From contig RPFO01000246.1 of the NCBI GenBank assembly GCA_009746045.1, positions 1,145,795-1,209,794 of the forward strand: 64,000 nt of DNA, written 5' to 3'. Below are positions 10,229 through 20,203 of the stretch, one piece after another (position 1 is the first letter of the stretch; every line of letters starts with the position of its first letter). Both the position numbers and the translations under genes were made by a program. This DNA comes from Mesostigma viride. Taxonomy: Eukaryota; Streptophyta; Mesostigmatophyceae; Mesostigmatales; Mesostigmataceae. Below the pieces are notes generated by a model that saw only the letters and a program-made list of their open reading frames with translations, made no database searches and was not told the origin of the DNA.

Positions 10229-11040
10229 ACTCAGAACCAGAACTGGTTCCTCTATCTCCATACCGGCTCTCCTCCGGGTGGTACGTGTGTGCCATGGTTC
10301 GGACGGTCTTTCCCCACTCCACCATCAAGTGCGAGGACGCGGATGGGGCTGCCCTCGATCTACTCACCCAACGTACCACCGCCCCGACATTACCGTGCTT
10401 GACTACGATGGGCAGGGTTGCCACCTGCTCATCGATGTCTCCGTGGCTCGGCCGCTCTCCGGTTGCCATGATCCTCCGGGCGGCTGACAGTGGATGCCGG
10501 CGCTGCAGCCGCTGTGGCTGAGCGCGATCGACAATTAGTTTGCCTCCTACGGCAATGTGGGGCCCTACCGGGTCATCCCCTTTGTCCTTGAGGAGTTCGG
10601 GGCCATGGGCCCCAAGACGGCGGAGTTTTTCCATGAGTGCTGCCAGCGCCGTGAAGACCGCCTCGACCTCGAGGGTCAGACCGCCCCGTGGTCGGCCCGC
10701 ACGTGGTCCTCGTATTGGCAGCAGCGCCTGTCACTCGCCCTCACTCGCACCGTAGCTGATGTGTTATTCCGCCGCACCCGGGCCGACTTTGTCGCGACCC
10801 ATGCAGTCTAGATCCCTCCCATGCCTGCATGGTGGGCCGGCAGTGATGTTGCTGCGTGTCGATCGTAGTTTGGTGATGTTACTAGTTAGTTGCACCTTAA
10901 TTGTGCAGCTGGCGTGATCCTTGAATGTCCGTGTCAGATTACTACTACTCATTTCTTCAGGGTTCTTCTTCTTTTCGGGGTAACTTTTCCTTCTGTTGCA
11001 TGCCAAGGCTCACCTCCGCAATTTATATCGTTCTCAATGA
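10229..11040 (+). mobile_element. LINE-1 family 3' fragment, array unit 2
   Basis: Begins directly after the previous tail (CTCAATGAATATATATCACT) and is the longest unit. It carries the coding end (frame broken near 10360-10540) and a diverged 3' untranslated region ending CGTTCTCAATGAATAT. Its frame 10557-10811 is intact from GPYRVIPFVLEEFGAM to the stop. Confidence 0.65.
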
Positions 11041-11770
11041 ATATCAGTATATCAGTTCAGTATAGTATATCACCCACCCACCGCCCCGACATTACCGTGC
11101 TTGACTACGATGGGCAGGGTTGCCACCTGCTCATCGATGTCTTCGTGGCTTGGCCGCTCTCCGGTCGCCACGTCCTCGATCCGGGCGGCTGTGGATGCCG
11201 GCGCTACATGCAGCCACTGACAGCTAGTGGCTGAGCGCGACAAGTTTGCCTCCTACGGCAATGTGGGGCCCCACCGGGTCATCCCCTTTGTCCTTGAGGA
11301 GTTCGGGGGGCATGGGCCCCAAGACGGCGGAGTTTTTCCGGCACAAGTGCTGCCAGCGCCGTGAAGACCGCCTGGACCTCGAGGGTCACGGACCGCCACG
11401 TGGTCTGCCCGCACGTACGTGGTCCTCGCATATTGGCGGCAGCGCCTGTCACTCGCCTTCACTCGCACTGTGGGTGATGTGTTATTCCGCCGCACCCGCG
11501 GGCCGACTTTGTCGCGACCCATGCATGCGCGGGCTAGATCCCTCCCAGGCCTGCATGGTGGGCCGGCAGCGCTGTTGCTGCGTGTCGTAGTTTTGTGATG
11601 TTACTAGTTAGTTGCACCTTGTGCAGCTGGCGTGATCCTTGACTGATCCGTGTCAGATTCCTCTTAATTTCTTCAGGGTTCTTCTTCTTTTAGGGTTTCA
11701 GTCCTTATGTTGCATGCCAATCTCGGCCTCCGCAATTTATCATTCTCACTAGCTGAATATATATCAGTTA
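11041..11770 (+). mobile_element. LINE-1 family 3' fragment, array unit 3
   Basis: Starts inside the coding domain (CACCGCCCCGACATTACC), so it is more truncated than units 1 and 2. It is the most diverged unit, with many small insertions. It ends in a tail with TGAATATATATCAG. Confidence 0.6.
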
Positions 11771-12214
11771 GTTCGGGGCCATGGGCCCCTAGACAGCGGA
11801 GTTTGGCCACGAGTGCTGCCAGCGCCGTGAAGACCGCCTCGACCTCGAGGGTCAGACCGCCCCGTGGTCGGCCCGCACGTGGTCCTCGTATTGGCGGCAG
11901 CGCCTCAGTGTCACTCGCGCCCTCACTCGCACCGTGGCTGATGTGTTATTCCGCCGCACCCGGGCCGACTTTGTCGCGACCCATGCGGTCTAGATCCCTT
12001 CCAGGCCTGCATGGTGGGCCGGCAGCGCTGTTGCTGCGTGTAGTTTTGTGATGTATAGTTAGTTGTACCTTGTGCAGCTGGCGTGATCCTTGGATGTCCG
12101 TGTCAGATTGCTATTCATTTCTTCAGGGTTATTCTCCCAGTTATCGGGTTTTTCCTTATGTTGCATGCCCATCTCACCTCCGTAATCTATCATTCTCAAT
12201 GAATATATATCAGT
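11771..12214 (+). mobile_element. LINE-1 family 3' fragment, array unit 4
   Basis: The most truncated unit. It starts at TTCGGGGCCATGGGCCCC, reads through the coding end and a 3' untranslated region almost identical to unit 1, and ends CTCAATGAATATATATCAG. All four units point the same way. Confidence 0.65.
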
Positions 12215-12331
12215 TATTTTGTCGTGGTATATCTAGCTTGTTAGCGCAGTTGGCTTTGTTCATGTTTAATTGGGTGCTTTCACTCTGACGTAAGCTATTA
12301 TAATTTTAAATATATATCAATTAATTAGTTA

Positions 12332-12568
12332 TAGCACGTGACTGCGTCACTTGGGTGGCGGGTGCCAATACGGAGTAAAGGAAAATTCAACCCCTACATA
12401 CACAATGACAAGAAGGGAGGGCGCCCCAGCCGTCTCTCACTGCCACAATTAAGTGGGCCCAGGCCACAGAGCGCTCTCTCCACAGCAGGGTACCTGCCGG
12501 GGCGCAACACTGTGGGTGCAATACAACTGCAATGCAGTACCATAGGTAGCCTGACGCATAGCTTACTA
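12332..12568 (+). repeat. Right arm of ~235-bp inverted repeat pair
   Basis: Inverted partner of 1640-1872. Starts GCACGTGACTGCGTCAC next to CAATTAATTAGTTAT and ends CCTGACGCATAGCTTA. The CACGTGACTGC block also resembles the sequence just upstream of the pogo-like gene (about 36717-36735). Confidence 0.75.
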
Positions 12569-13375
12569 TAGTATATGTTCATGCGTGAGCCGTATACAGG
12601 TAACTAGTGGGTTCGAATATTGTGTCTAGCTGGATTCATTCTATGCATGGCCAAAGAGACGTACCATGCAGGCCAGATATAGCTGGAAGAATCCGGACCA
12701 TCAGGTAGCTTGAGTCTGCTGTTATGTATCTTATCCGCGCTTGGACATCGAGTGTTCAGGGTGATGGCTATGAATGCCGATGCGGATCCTAATAGTGGAC
12801 ATGCATGCATAAAAAGAAAAAAGTGTTTTCGGTGGTTATTTACCGGATCACAGCAACGTTAAGAGGGGGGGGGGGGGGACCTGCAGGTTCACATATCGTG
12901 TCGATCTGGATTCACATAGTTGTCTTCATAAGACGGTTGTATGCCTCTGATGTTGGATATACAACTAGAAAAAGAAATAAATTACAACACAATCTTGTCG
13001 ACGCAAGCAACAAATAGTAAACTAAATGCTGCCCGGAGCGCCGGGATGCGAAAAACGCGAAAGTTTGAGCAGCTGTGAAACACGGATTCGACCTAGGACC
13101 TTTTGCATGATTCCACGGCTATATCTTTTGATCCGAAGCTACAGCCCAACTGCGAAAAAACTCTTTACCGGAGGGTTGTGCCAGTAATTCGCAAATTATA
13201 TGCTACGTGAGCACTGAGCTAATGGTGCGTAGGAGTACTAAGTAAGTAAGTACTTGCAAGCGTGACGTCATGCGCAAAGGCATGCCGCGGAGTACTATGC
13301 TAATCTCATTAGAAAAAAATAATTACACAAAAGTTCAAACAAATATCGTCTGCATCATTCCCCAACCATTAAGCA
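12569..13375. other. Gene-free spacer
   Basis: No supportable gene. It contains a run of about 15 G at 12860-12876 and two weakly similar stretches (GGTTCGAATATTGTGTCTAG near 12610; a diverged relative near 12885). It also has the TCGACCTAGGACC region near 13090, which looks faintly tRNA-like but does not fold convincingly. Confidence 0.35.
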
Positions 13376-13777
13376 CTAGATGGGGATGTAATCCTCATCC
13401 GAGCTGTCCTCTACTGTAATGGCAGACGAGGCAGTAGTGTAGCGGCTATCCTCAGGGCCAATAACCCGATCCACCTGCGGACTTCTACCCTGGCTAGCAA
13501 CGGGCTGCGGGGCCCGTGGGGAGAAAACAGGAGCATACCCCTCAGGAAGGTGCTTATCGCAGATGGCAGCCCATTTCTCCTTGTCAATCATGCGGGCGCG
13601 GAGTACGGAGAGTCCCAGAAGTCCTGCATCTTGAAGCAGTTGTGTCACATAGGTCCGGGTGGCGCCGCGCCGGTGCCGGGCGCGCGCAAGTTTGCCAGTG
13701 GGTTGCGATGGGACAAGGGGACCCTGCCATATGTAGGAGGAGGTGTCTACCTGGTTGGCCCCCGGCAGGGCCCACAT
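13376..13777 (-). pseudogene. LINE-3 family C-terminal coding end
   Basis: Minus ORF of about 133 codons. It reads GKLARARHRRGATRTYVTQL, LLGLSVLRARMIDKEKWAA and a Ser/Asp-rich end (VEDSSDEDYIPI). The GRxR..Y...LL.D.G and ARM.DR..W pattern is the usual extreme C-terminus of LINE ORF2 proteins, downstream of the RT. A degenerate copy lies at about 5380-5960 in the same orientation next to RT remnants, which ties the two together. It is 5'-truncated: no RT precedes it here. Confidence 0.6.
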
Positions 13778-14262
13778 CGGTATTCACCACCAGGAGTACT
13801 ACACACCTGTCCACTCGATAATTAATTAATTAATTAAACACGTGCTCCCATTGGGGAGTCACGGAGCACCGAAGTGCCCTCCCTGTGTGTGCACAACAGG
13901 ATGAAAGGGCAGAGACCCCCAGTCTCCTTCATGCCTAAGACATGCCACAGCTGCACTCGGGCGCGCTAGCTAAACGGACACGCTAACGATCCGGCAATCT
14001 GTGGGTGCAATAAGACCCATGTGAGCATGGCATAACAAGGAACGTGGGCAAGTAATCTGATCATAGCCAGGACGTAGCATGGCTGTACTAGGACTAGGCT
14101 AAGGCTATGGCTGGTTGTGTACCGTGCGTTAGCGGCACGTGACTAGCTAGGTATGTTGGCACAGCTAGGCAAACATTCTAAGCATGGCTGCCGTAGCGGC
14201 AGTGACTACCAATGGATATGTACAAGCTAGGGCTATTGCTATTCTAGCCCGCTGGGGGCGTC
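13778..14262. other. Gene-free spacer with AATTAATT run
   Basis: No gene seen. An AATTAATTAATTAATTAA run (13817-13838) is followed by ACACGTGCTCCC, again the AT-run plus CACGTG arrangement seen at the inverted-repeat arms. The last five bases, GCGTC, are the presumed target site of retrotransposon B. Confidence 0.4.
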
Positions 14263-14881
14263 AGTTAACGTAAAGGATTTACGTTTGATGGATAGAGATT
14301 GTTACGCTCTTTCCAACGGCACCTTGAACGCCTCATTTGGTTAAGGGACGTAAAAGTTATGACGTTTCCTAGGCTGTGCCGACAGTACCCGGCGCGCCAC
14401 TGTGGGCGCGTACGGACACAGGATGTACAAGTGTCACTATGACAGTCCGCAGGACGTTGACAGGACTTGTACAGGACTTGATGGTCAATTGATAGGTAGG
14501 CGTGCTGTAGCGCGCCAGGACCTATGAGACAATTGATGCTGAGTAGTGTACGGATAGGTCCACAGGACTAGCCGTATGGACAATTGATAGATCTGCGCGC
14601 CAAAGGCGTGCCAGAGTCTGTGTAATCAATTGATTGACAGTTCAGCTGTGACAGTGCAGCTGAATACTTGGACGCGTCCCTAGCAACCTATATGTGTGAC
14701 TTGGTAGCACCGGGACGCTAGTTCTTGCGTGCACGTTCTCTTGGCACTGCGACCCTGTCGCCTGTGCTGCCGGCGTGCAGTCTTGGAAGTGACGTGACTT
14801 ACGTCTGTGTTTCCTTATTCATAATAAAGGCAACATTCCTGCAAGAACCATGGCGAACTTCGGCATAACTCTCTCACAACT
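14263..14881 (+). repeat. 5' LTR of element B (619 bp)
   Basis: Starts AGTTAACGTAAAGGATTTAC and ends CTCTCACAACT. It matches the D LTRs over its whole length, with scattered differences plus a more diverged last ~40 bases. AATAAAGG near 14823 is a possible poly(A) signal. ORF1 starts only 24 bases downstream, so the transcript leader must lie mostly inside the LTR. Confidence 0.85.
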
Positions 14882-14905
14882 CGTATTACTCGCCAAATCA
14901 CCATC

Positions 14906-15655
14906 ATGCCGAATTCCTTCGATTCCCGCATTCCCACTGACGAGGAAATAGCTGCTCCGCCGGCAGATCCATTACCGGCTCCACCATCGCGTGGTCCGCA
15001 GCCGATTGCTGCGCCGTGGCAAGCTCTAATTGACGAGGTCACGACATCACTCGACGAATTGCATCGTCGACAGCGGGCAGCTCTACCGTTGCTGGGCGAT
15101 TTCCCGGAAGATCCACGCCTGCCGCAGCTGGTGCCGGCGATTCGTGGTCCGTTGGACTCAATTCGGTCGATTCTATCGGCTTTTACGGTCCAGGTCCGCG
15201 GAGGCCTTCGTTCGGTTAACGAGGTCACCACCGCCATTGAGGAGGTGGACAACGCCATTTCGTCGCTCACCGGCTATCAGCGGAATCTACAAAACTGGGC
15301 TGCGACGCGCACGGGAGGCGCGCCCGTGGTCTCAACAAATTTATTCCAAGATATCGCGTTGCTGTCGCTGCTCACTCGCGGCGTACGCACTCGCGAACGC
15401 CAGGTTCTCATTAACCTGGTGGCGTTTCTCTCTGCTCTGCGTGAGTGGATCCCAGCTGGCTGGGAACTTTTATCCATCTTCACGCATCCTCTCCGCATCG
15501 TCGCGCGTCGGCGCATCGCAGTTTTCCTGCCGACACAAAACCAGGCGAGCACGCCTGTTTTAATCCACGCCGGCGCAGGTCCGGCTATCACGCCAGACAT
15601 GGAGGACGCAGAGTTTGAGTACGAGTACTGCGACTTTCGTGGTCTCGACTATTAA
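14906..15655 (+). CDS. Element B ORF1, extra protein upstream of gag
   Basis: Intact 249-codon ORF starting at the first ATG after the 5' LTR (MPNSFDSRIPTDEEIAAPPA). The N-terminal ~45 residues are Pro/Ala-rich and acidic. The middle (about 50-200) looks all-helical (LDELHRRQRAALPLLGDF, VNEVTTAIEEVDNAISSL, RQVLINLVAFLSALREW). The C-terminus is acidic/aromatic, ending EFEYEYCDFRGLDY. No known domain was recognised. A frameshifted homologue sits at the same place in element D, and unrelated-looking ORFs occupy this position in A, C and E. By position it may be a structural (gag-type) or accessory protein; that is inference. Its TAA stop lies inside the TTAA used by the DNA transposon, and the duplication keeps it intact. 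Confidence 0.75.
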   Translation: MPNSFDSRIPTDEEIAAPPADPLPAPPSRGPQPIAAPWQALIDEVTTSLDELHRRQRAALPLLGDFPEDPRLPQLVPAIRGPLDSIRSILSAFTVQVRGGLRSVNEVTTAIEEVDNAISSLTGYQRNLQNWAATRTGGAPVVSTNLFQDIALLSLLTRGVRTRERQVLINLVAFLSALREWIPAGWELLSIFTHPLRIVARRRIAVFLPTQNQASTPVLIHAGAGPAITPDMEDAEFEYEYCDFRGLDY

Positions 15656-15671
15656 GGGGACCGGACAGTTC
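15656..15671. repeat. Left terminal inverted repeat
   Basis: GGGGACCGGACAGTTC, preceded by the TTAA duplication that also supplies the ORF1 TAA stop. Confidence 0.9.
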
Positions 15672-15765
15672 CGAATTTTTTGGCGCCAAAAAATTCGCGC
15701 CGGTACCGACGATCACGGACCATGAAAAATCGCACGTGTGGGAAAATTGTGGTGGAGACCACGCC

Positions 15766-16122
15766 ATGGCGTATACCGATGCGCAAGATTTTGCGAGGTG
15801 GGAGAGGGCTAAAGTCGCGCTGGGATTGTGGCAACTCGATAATGAATTCACCGGCGTGCTGCTGGATGATATTTTAGCGAGGGATCGGTTGATTGAGCTT
15901 GGGCCCGCTGGCCTGAACCACACCCCCCCCGTGGATCCTAACGATGGGAATAATGTTTTCAGAAACGCCGCTTACAGATGGTTTGCGGCTAGGATGGGAT
16001 GGATTGCTCCTGACGGAACCGCGCGCCCATTGCCTCGAGAAATCCTGACGATCATTCGGGACCGCTTCCCAGACCCGGCTGGAAACTACGTCGGCTTCAT
16101 AGCCACCGCGGATCGGCGCTGA
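15766..16122 (+). CDS. Small transposon ORF, function unknown
   Basis: 118 codons from the ATG at 15766 (MAYTDAQDFARWERAKVALG). I prefer this ATG because the frame upstream has no other. The protein is compact and mixed alpha/beta in feel, with WQLDNEFTGVLLDDILARDR, then NNVFRNAAYRWFAARMGW and a C-terminal RFPDPAGNYVGFIATADRR. No domain recognised, no signal peptide, no membrane segment. It lies 26 bases upstream of the transposase ATG in the same orientation and inside the terminal repeats, so it travels with the transposon. It could be an accessory DNA-binding protein or an N-terminal exon. Confidence 0.55.
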   Translation: MAYTDAQDFARWERAKVALGLWQLDNEFTGVLLDDILARDRLIELGPAGLNHTPPVDPNDGNNVFRNAAYRWFAARMGWIAPDGTARPLPREILTIIRDRFPDPAGNYVGFIATADRR

Positions 16123-16148
16123 ATTTTTTTTTTTTTCGTAGGATCGCG

Positions 16149-18580
16149 ATGACAGGCGCTGGTAAAGCAGCAACAGCGCAGCGGCGAAGGCGCCAGCGGG
16201 AGAGAACCGGTGAGGCGCCCTCAACCCCAGCACCAAGTCGGGGGGTTGGCAGGCCTCGGGGCTCGCGCAAGGCCAGGTTTCCTGGTCGGCCTCGGGTGGC
16301 GCAGCAAACCAGGGCGGAGTGGGTGTCTGGAAAGGGTAAAGAGAGTCCGCAGACCCCGGCGACGGCCCAGGCCAGTGGCGGAAGCGATGGAGGAGCGAGC
16401 GCGCCGACGACGACAAGCTCAGGGCGTCAGTCGGTGCCGCCATTGACCACAAAGCCGTCGCCTAAGAAGTTTTATCCGCATGGTAAGATGGCCAGCGCTG
16501 GAGCCGCTGATGAAACGCCGCCATCACCACCTGCACAAGGCCCCCCCTTGAGCATGCCTCGTGTGCTGGTGGACTCTTGCCAGTTAGAGGAGATGGCCAG
16601 CATGATGCAATGCCCTTTTTGCTGCGGTGTTGGTTGTGTCAAGGTGGGCGAGATGGCTGCCAAGAAGTTCAGTGGGGAGGGTAGCTTGGCCGACATCGTG
16701 CTCTGGTGCAGCAATCCGTGGTGCGACAAGCCTGATGGCGAGGGCAGCAAGGAGCGTGAGCCATGGGTGATCCCATTTCCTATCCTGCGCCCCAACTCAG
16801 ACTTGCGTGAGGGTATGGATCGCAACGCTTCCTCTAGCTTGCTTGCAGTAGCTGCTGTCCTCTTCTCTTGCACACGCACGCAGCTGCTGAGGTGCTCGAC
16901 GGTGCTGGGTCTGGCATTCCCTCGCGGGCACCGCACTTGGGACAAAGATGTGGATGCCGTAGAGGCAGTCATCATGGATTTTTTGGGGGAGGTGATTGCT
17001 GAGAACAGGGAGAGGGCGCGTGCATGGGAGCAGAAGGCTGGGAGGTTCAAGGTTGACAAGGAAGGGAGGCAGGGCTGTCGGGTCAGCTTTGATGGATCGT
17101 GGCCAACCAGGGGGTTTCAGTCCAAGTGGGGGCAGCAGCTCACTGTCCACGAGGGCACGGGGCTGGTCATAGGGCTGCACATCAGTGGGAAGTGGTGCCC
17201 TGTGTGCCAGGTGGCTAGCAGGTCAGGAACGGAGGCTAGGCCGCATGTGTGCTGGCTGAACTGGCAGGATAGCAGCAAGGGCATGGAGTCGCAGGGCGCG
17301 CGCTTTCTACTGCATGAGCTGGCTTCCCTTCATGCTGGGGTGTCTTTTGGGCAGGTGAAGAAGGGGGAGCAAGGGCCACAGCAGCCCAAGCCTATCGCCC
17401 AGAGGTTGTACGCTGCACAGGTGGTGAGCGATGGTGACACTAGCTGGTATGCCCAAGTGCGTGCAGACACTTCCCTGCCGCATGTGCCCGATAAGCTAGA
17501 GGACCTCAATCACTTGGGGAACTGCCTCTATGGCGCCCTGCTCAAGGTGAAGCGGGAACACTTGGGCAAGCTGCCTGGCGTCCTGGATGAGCACTGCATC
17601 AGACATGTGTGCTATTGCTTCCGCACGTTGATCAGGCGCAACCACCACATGCCAGCTGAGTGGCTGCACGAGGCAACTCAGAACTTGCTCAGGCACGCGT
17701 TCAATGATCACAGCACGTGCAAGCAGTATCCCAACCATGACTTGAAGGGCAAGGGGAAGGGGGGGCTGGGGTGGAGGTGGTGGAGTGGTGTACCGCCACT
17801 AAGGAACTGAAGCCAGGGCAGGTCCGTGACACCACGCCCGGGTGGAAGGGCAAGAAATGGCTGCCCCCCAAGGACAGCACCTCCAAGGGGGTGGTCCTAG
17901 ATGTGTGGGGGATGGTGAACTGTGTGTGGCAAAAGTACACCACCCCCTCGCTCCTCAAGGCGTGCAAACACGACACCCACACAAACCTCAATGAGTTCCA
18001 CCACAGCCAGCAGGTCAAGTGTCTCCCTCTTGGGAAGGGGGCCTTTGCTCACACACGCTGGCCTGTTGCTGCCATGCAGGGCGTGCTCAAGGTGCAGCTG
18101 GGCGAGGAGTGGTGGAAGCCAATTGCCAACAAGCTGGGCATCACGGTCACACCGGCTGTGGAGGAGCAGCTGGCCTCCCTCAAGCTGGAGAGGGCACGCC
18201 AGCAGGCCAAGAAGAGGGACCCAAACTGGCGCAGGCTGCGCAAGAAGAAAAAAACTGAGGCCCAGGGGGGCAAGTGGAAGGATAACAAGGCCGGTGGGGA
18301 GTATGAGCATGGCAGTGGCTATGCCATCTACGGGCAGCCCGTGGCTGGACAGGAAGGGGGGGGGGAATGCAGTGACAGTGGCAGTGACAGTGTGCTCTGC
18401 ACGGTGTGTGGCGGTGCAGAGCACAAGAAGGTGAACCCCTTTCTCTTGTGTTCCAACCAGGATCCGGGCGACCATGGGGGCCACATGTTGTGCTTGGGTT
18501 TCACGCTGTCCACCGTGCCTGGTGATCCCTGGTTTTGTGCAGCATGTGATGACACGGGGGCCAACAGTGTGCTTGATTGA
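16149..18580 (+). CDS. MULE-like DDE transposase with PHD finger, one frame break
   Basis: Two overlapping frames (16149-17810 and 17771-18580) together make about 800 residues. N-terminus: basic, Pro/Ser-rich, about 120 residues. Then a Cys-rich region (MQCPFCCGVGCVKV...CSNPWC). The catalytic core reads VSFDGSWPTRGFQSKWGQ (first Asp), WCPVCQ, SSKGMESQGA, then VSDGDTSWY (second Asp), DLNHLGNCLYG and NDHSTC, and in the second frame KHDTHTNLNEFHH, whose Glu fits the third catalytic residue. This pattern matches the animal-type Mutator-like transposase domain. The C-terminus has a Lys/Arg stretch and a PHD finger (CTVC...C...HMLC...WFCAAC). The frame break lies at a seven-G run near 17755-17765. 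Confidence 0.72.
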
Positions 18581-19091
18581 CATTTTTTCCAGTTTTTTCC
18601 AAGTCCTGAAATGGGCTATAACCATGATCATATATGTGTTATACTGGTCAGATTGAGCTGAAAATTTGTCAGTGTACATTTCCCACCATCTAATATTTGA
18701 TTTTAACCCCACTGGCCATATAACATGTGTTATTGATTTGATTTATTTTTTTATGTGCTAAAAAAGACCCTTTTTAGGTCAAAATTTAACACCTACTAGT
18801 TTGAAGTACCATTTTTGGGACCCAACTAGCCAGGTTTTTTGTAAACAGTGGGAACTTAAAGAAAATATCATGGATGATTGAATTTGGTCTTGCCATGCAC
18901 CTAGGCACTAGGTGCCATGGACCCTATGGTTTAGCGTATTATGCTGGCATCCGGTGTATAGCCAGGGGTCATGAACCCTACAGGTGGGGGGATGCATGCC
19001 CAAACATGTTGTTTTGATGCCCCAAACTCAAATCTGGACATATCATGTGCAATTACAATGTTATTACATGAGTTCACTTTTGGGGTGGTTA
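18581..19091. other. 3' non-coding part of the DNA transposon
   Basis: AT-richer sequence with no ORF of note, lying between the transposase stop and the right terminal repeat. Repeated ACCCTA/GGTGCCATGGACCC-like phrases near 18900-18990 have no obvious function. Confidence 0.5.
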
Positions 19092-19107
19092 GAACTGTCC
19101 GGTCCCC
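19092..19107. repeat. Right terminal inverted repeat
   Basis: GAACTGTCCGGTCCCC, the exact inverted complement of the left end, followed by TTAA. Confidence 0.9.
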
Positions 19108-19435
19108 TTAAAACGTCGGCCATTTTTCCAGTACTCGTCGGCATTTTGTCGGCATTTCGACGGCATTTCGCGGCGGCGGCGACACGGGTGCAGGCGGCAT
19201 TACTCGACAGTTTTGTACATACTTTGTTTTGCTGCTTTGCTCCAGTGTTCTAGAACAGCTTGTAGTGCATCATGGCAGATGGGCGACGTAGCAAGGGAGC
19301 CCCAGCCAGTGGGAATAATGGGGGTGCGGGTAGCGGGACAGCTCACGTAGATGACGTGGGTGTCACCGGTGAAATAACCAATATCCCTCTCAACAATAAT
19401 AATACACAAGCTGTGCATGGATTTGACCTCACCAC

Positions 19436-19821
19436 AGTTATGGGAAACACAGAGCTGGAAATGCTCAGGCAGTGCCAAATGGCGTGTGTGTGAACGACGA
19501 GACACCTTGGCATTAGGATAGAATGGCACATATACCGCTGGTCAGCCGTCACTTGCGGCTGACCAGACTTTGCGTATTAAAGTTAAGCCTAACTTACTGA
19601 TCCTGGACGGACTAGCCTATCAGTTACAACCTGATCTATAGTCAGTCCTAACATGACAACTACAGTCCCGGTACTGAGGTACCGGCTCATCACATACTGA
19701 GTCTATAGCCACGTGTCCATGCCACGACTGCTCTAGTCCAGCACCGTCCCAGTACCCAATTGGGCGCCGGCGGTGCTGGCACGTGTCCACTTAGGCTACA
19801 GGCGGGAGACTTAGACTAACT
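19436..19821 (-). repeat. 3' LTR of element A (386 bp) with adjacent purine tract
   Basis: Matches the 5' LTR nearly throughout; differences include TATTAA extra bases near 19578 and TA near 19705. Immediately upstream on the minus strand is AAAGAAAACTTAAAGTGGG, a good polypurine tract, which fixes the LTR edge independently of the target duplication. Confidence 0.88.
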
Positions 19822-20203
19822 CCCACTTTAAGTTTTCTTTGGGTTTCAACAGAAACACACATAGCCATCAAATGGACGCAGCCATTCCCAATGCCTTAAA
19901 AAACTGTCAGATAACCTACTAGGACCCAAAGGTCACCTCACACATGTACAAGAGATGCATTAAAAAGGCCCCATGTCTCAAGCATGGTTTCTTAACTGAG
20001 TGAGATGGGTGCTCAGGCCCCAGCATGTCATGGTCATCCAAACAAGTGTCTCACAAAATTTTATTCAATAAATAACACATTCATCATGTCCCAACTTTCT
20101 AGACCAGTGCTTCTCACTGTCAGAAAACTACCCAGCTGCCACTGCAGCCTTTCAGCTGCAGTATTAGGCAGGGGGTCATGGGCTAACATGTACAATGTGC
20201 CAG

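Larger units (their letters stand above)
15656..19107 (+). mobile_element. TTAA-flanked DNA transposon (3452 bp)
   Basis: Terminal inverted repeats of 16 perfect bases, GGGGACCGGACAGTTC (15656-15671 and 19092-19107), are flanked by TTAA on both sides (15652-15655, 19108-19111). Element D preserves the uninterrupted site: its ORF1 stop runs straight into GTCGGCCAATTTTTCC, as B would without this insert. It encodes a small ORF, then a MULE-type transposase with a PHD finger. A 3' non-coding part of about 520 bp follows. TTAA duplications are typical of piggyBac and reported for Sola3, whereas MULEs usually make 8-9-bp duplications, so the superfamily is unsettled. Confidence 0.88.

Noticed and set aside
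13075-13160. tRNA-like stretch on the minus strand
   Set aside because: B-box-like TCGAATCC is present, but no cloverleaf could be drawn by eye.
17897-18712. 271-codon minus ORF opposite the transposase C-terminus
   Set aside because: Antisense shadow; the plus frame has the PHD finger and the catalytic Glu context.
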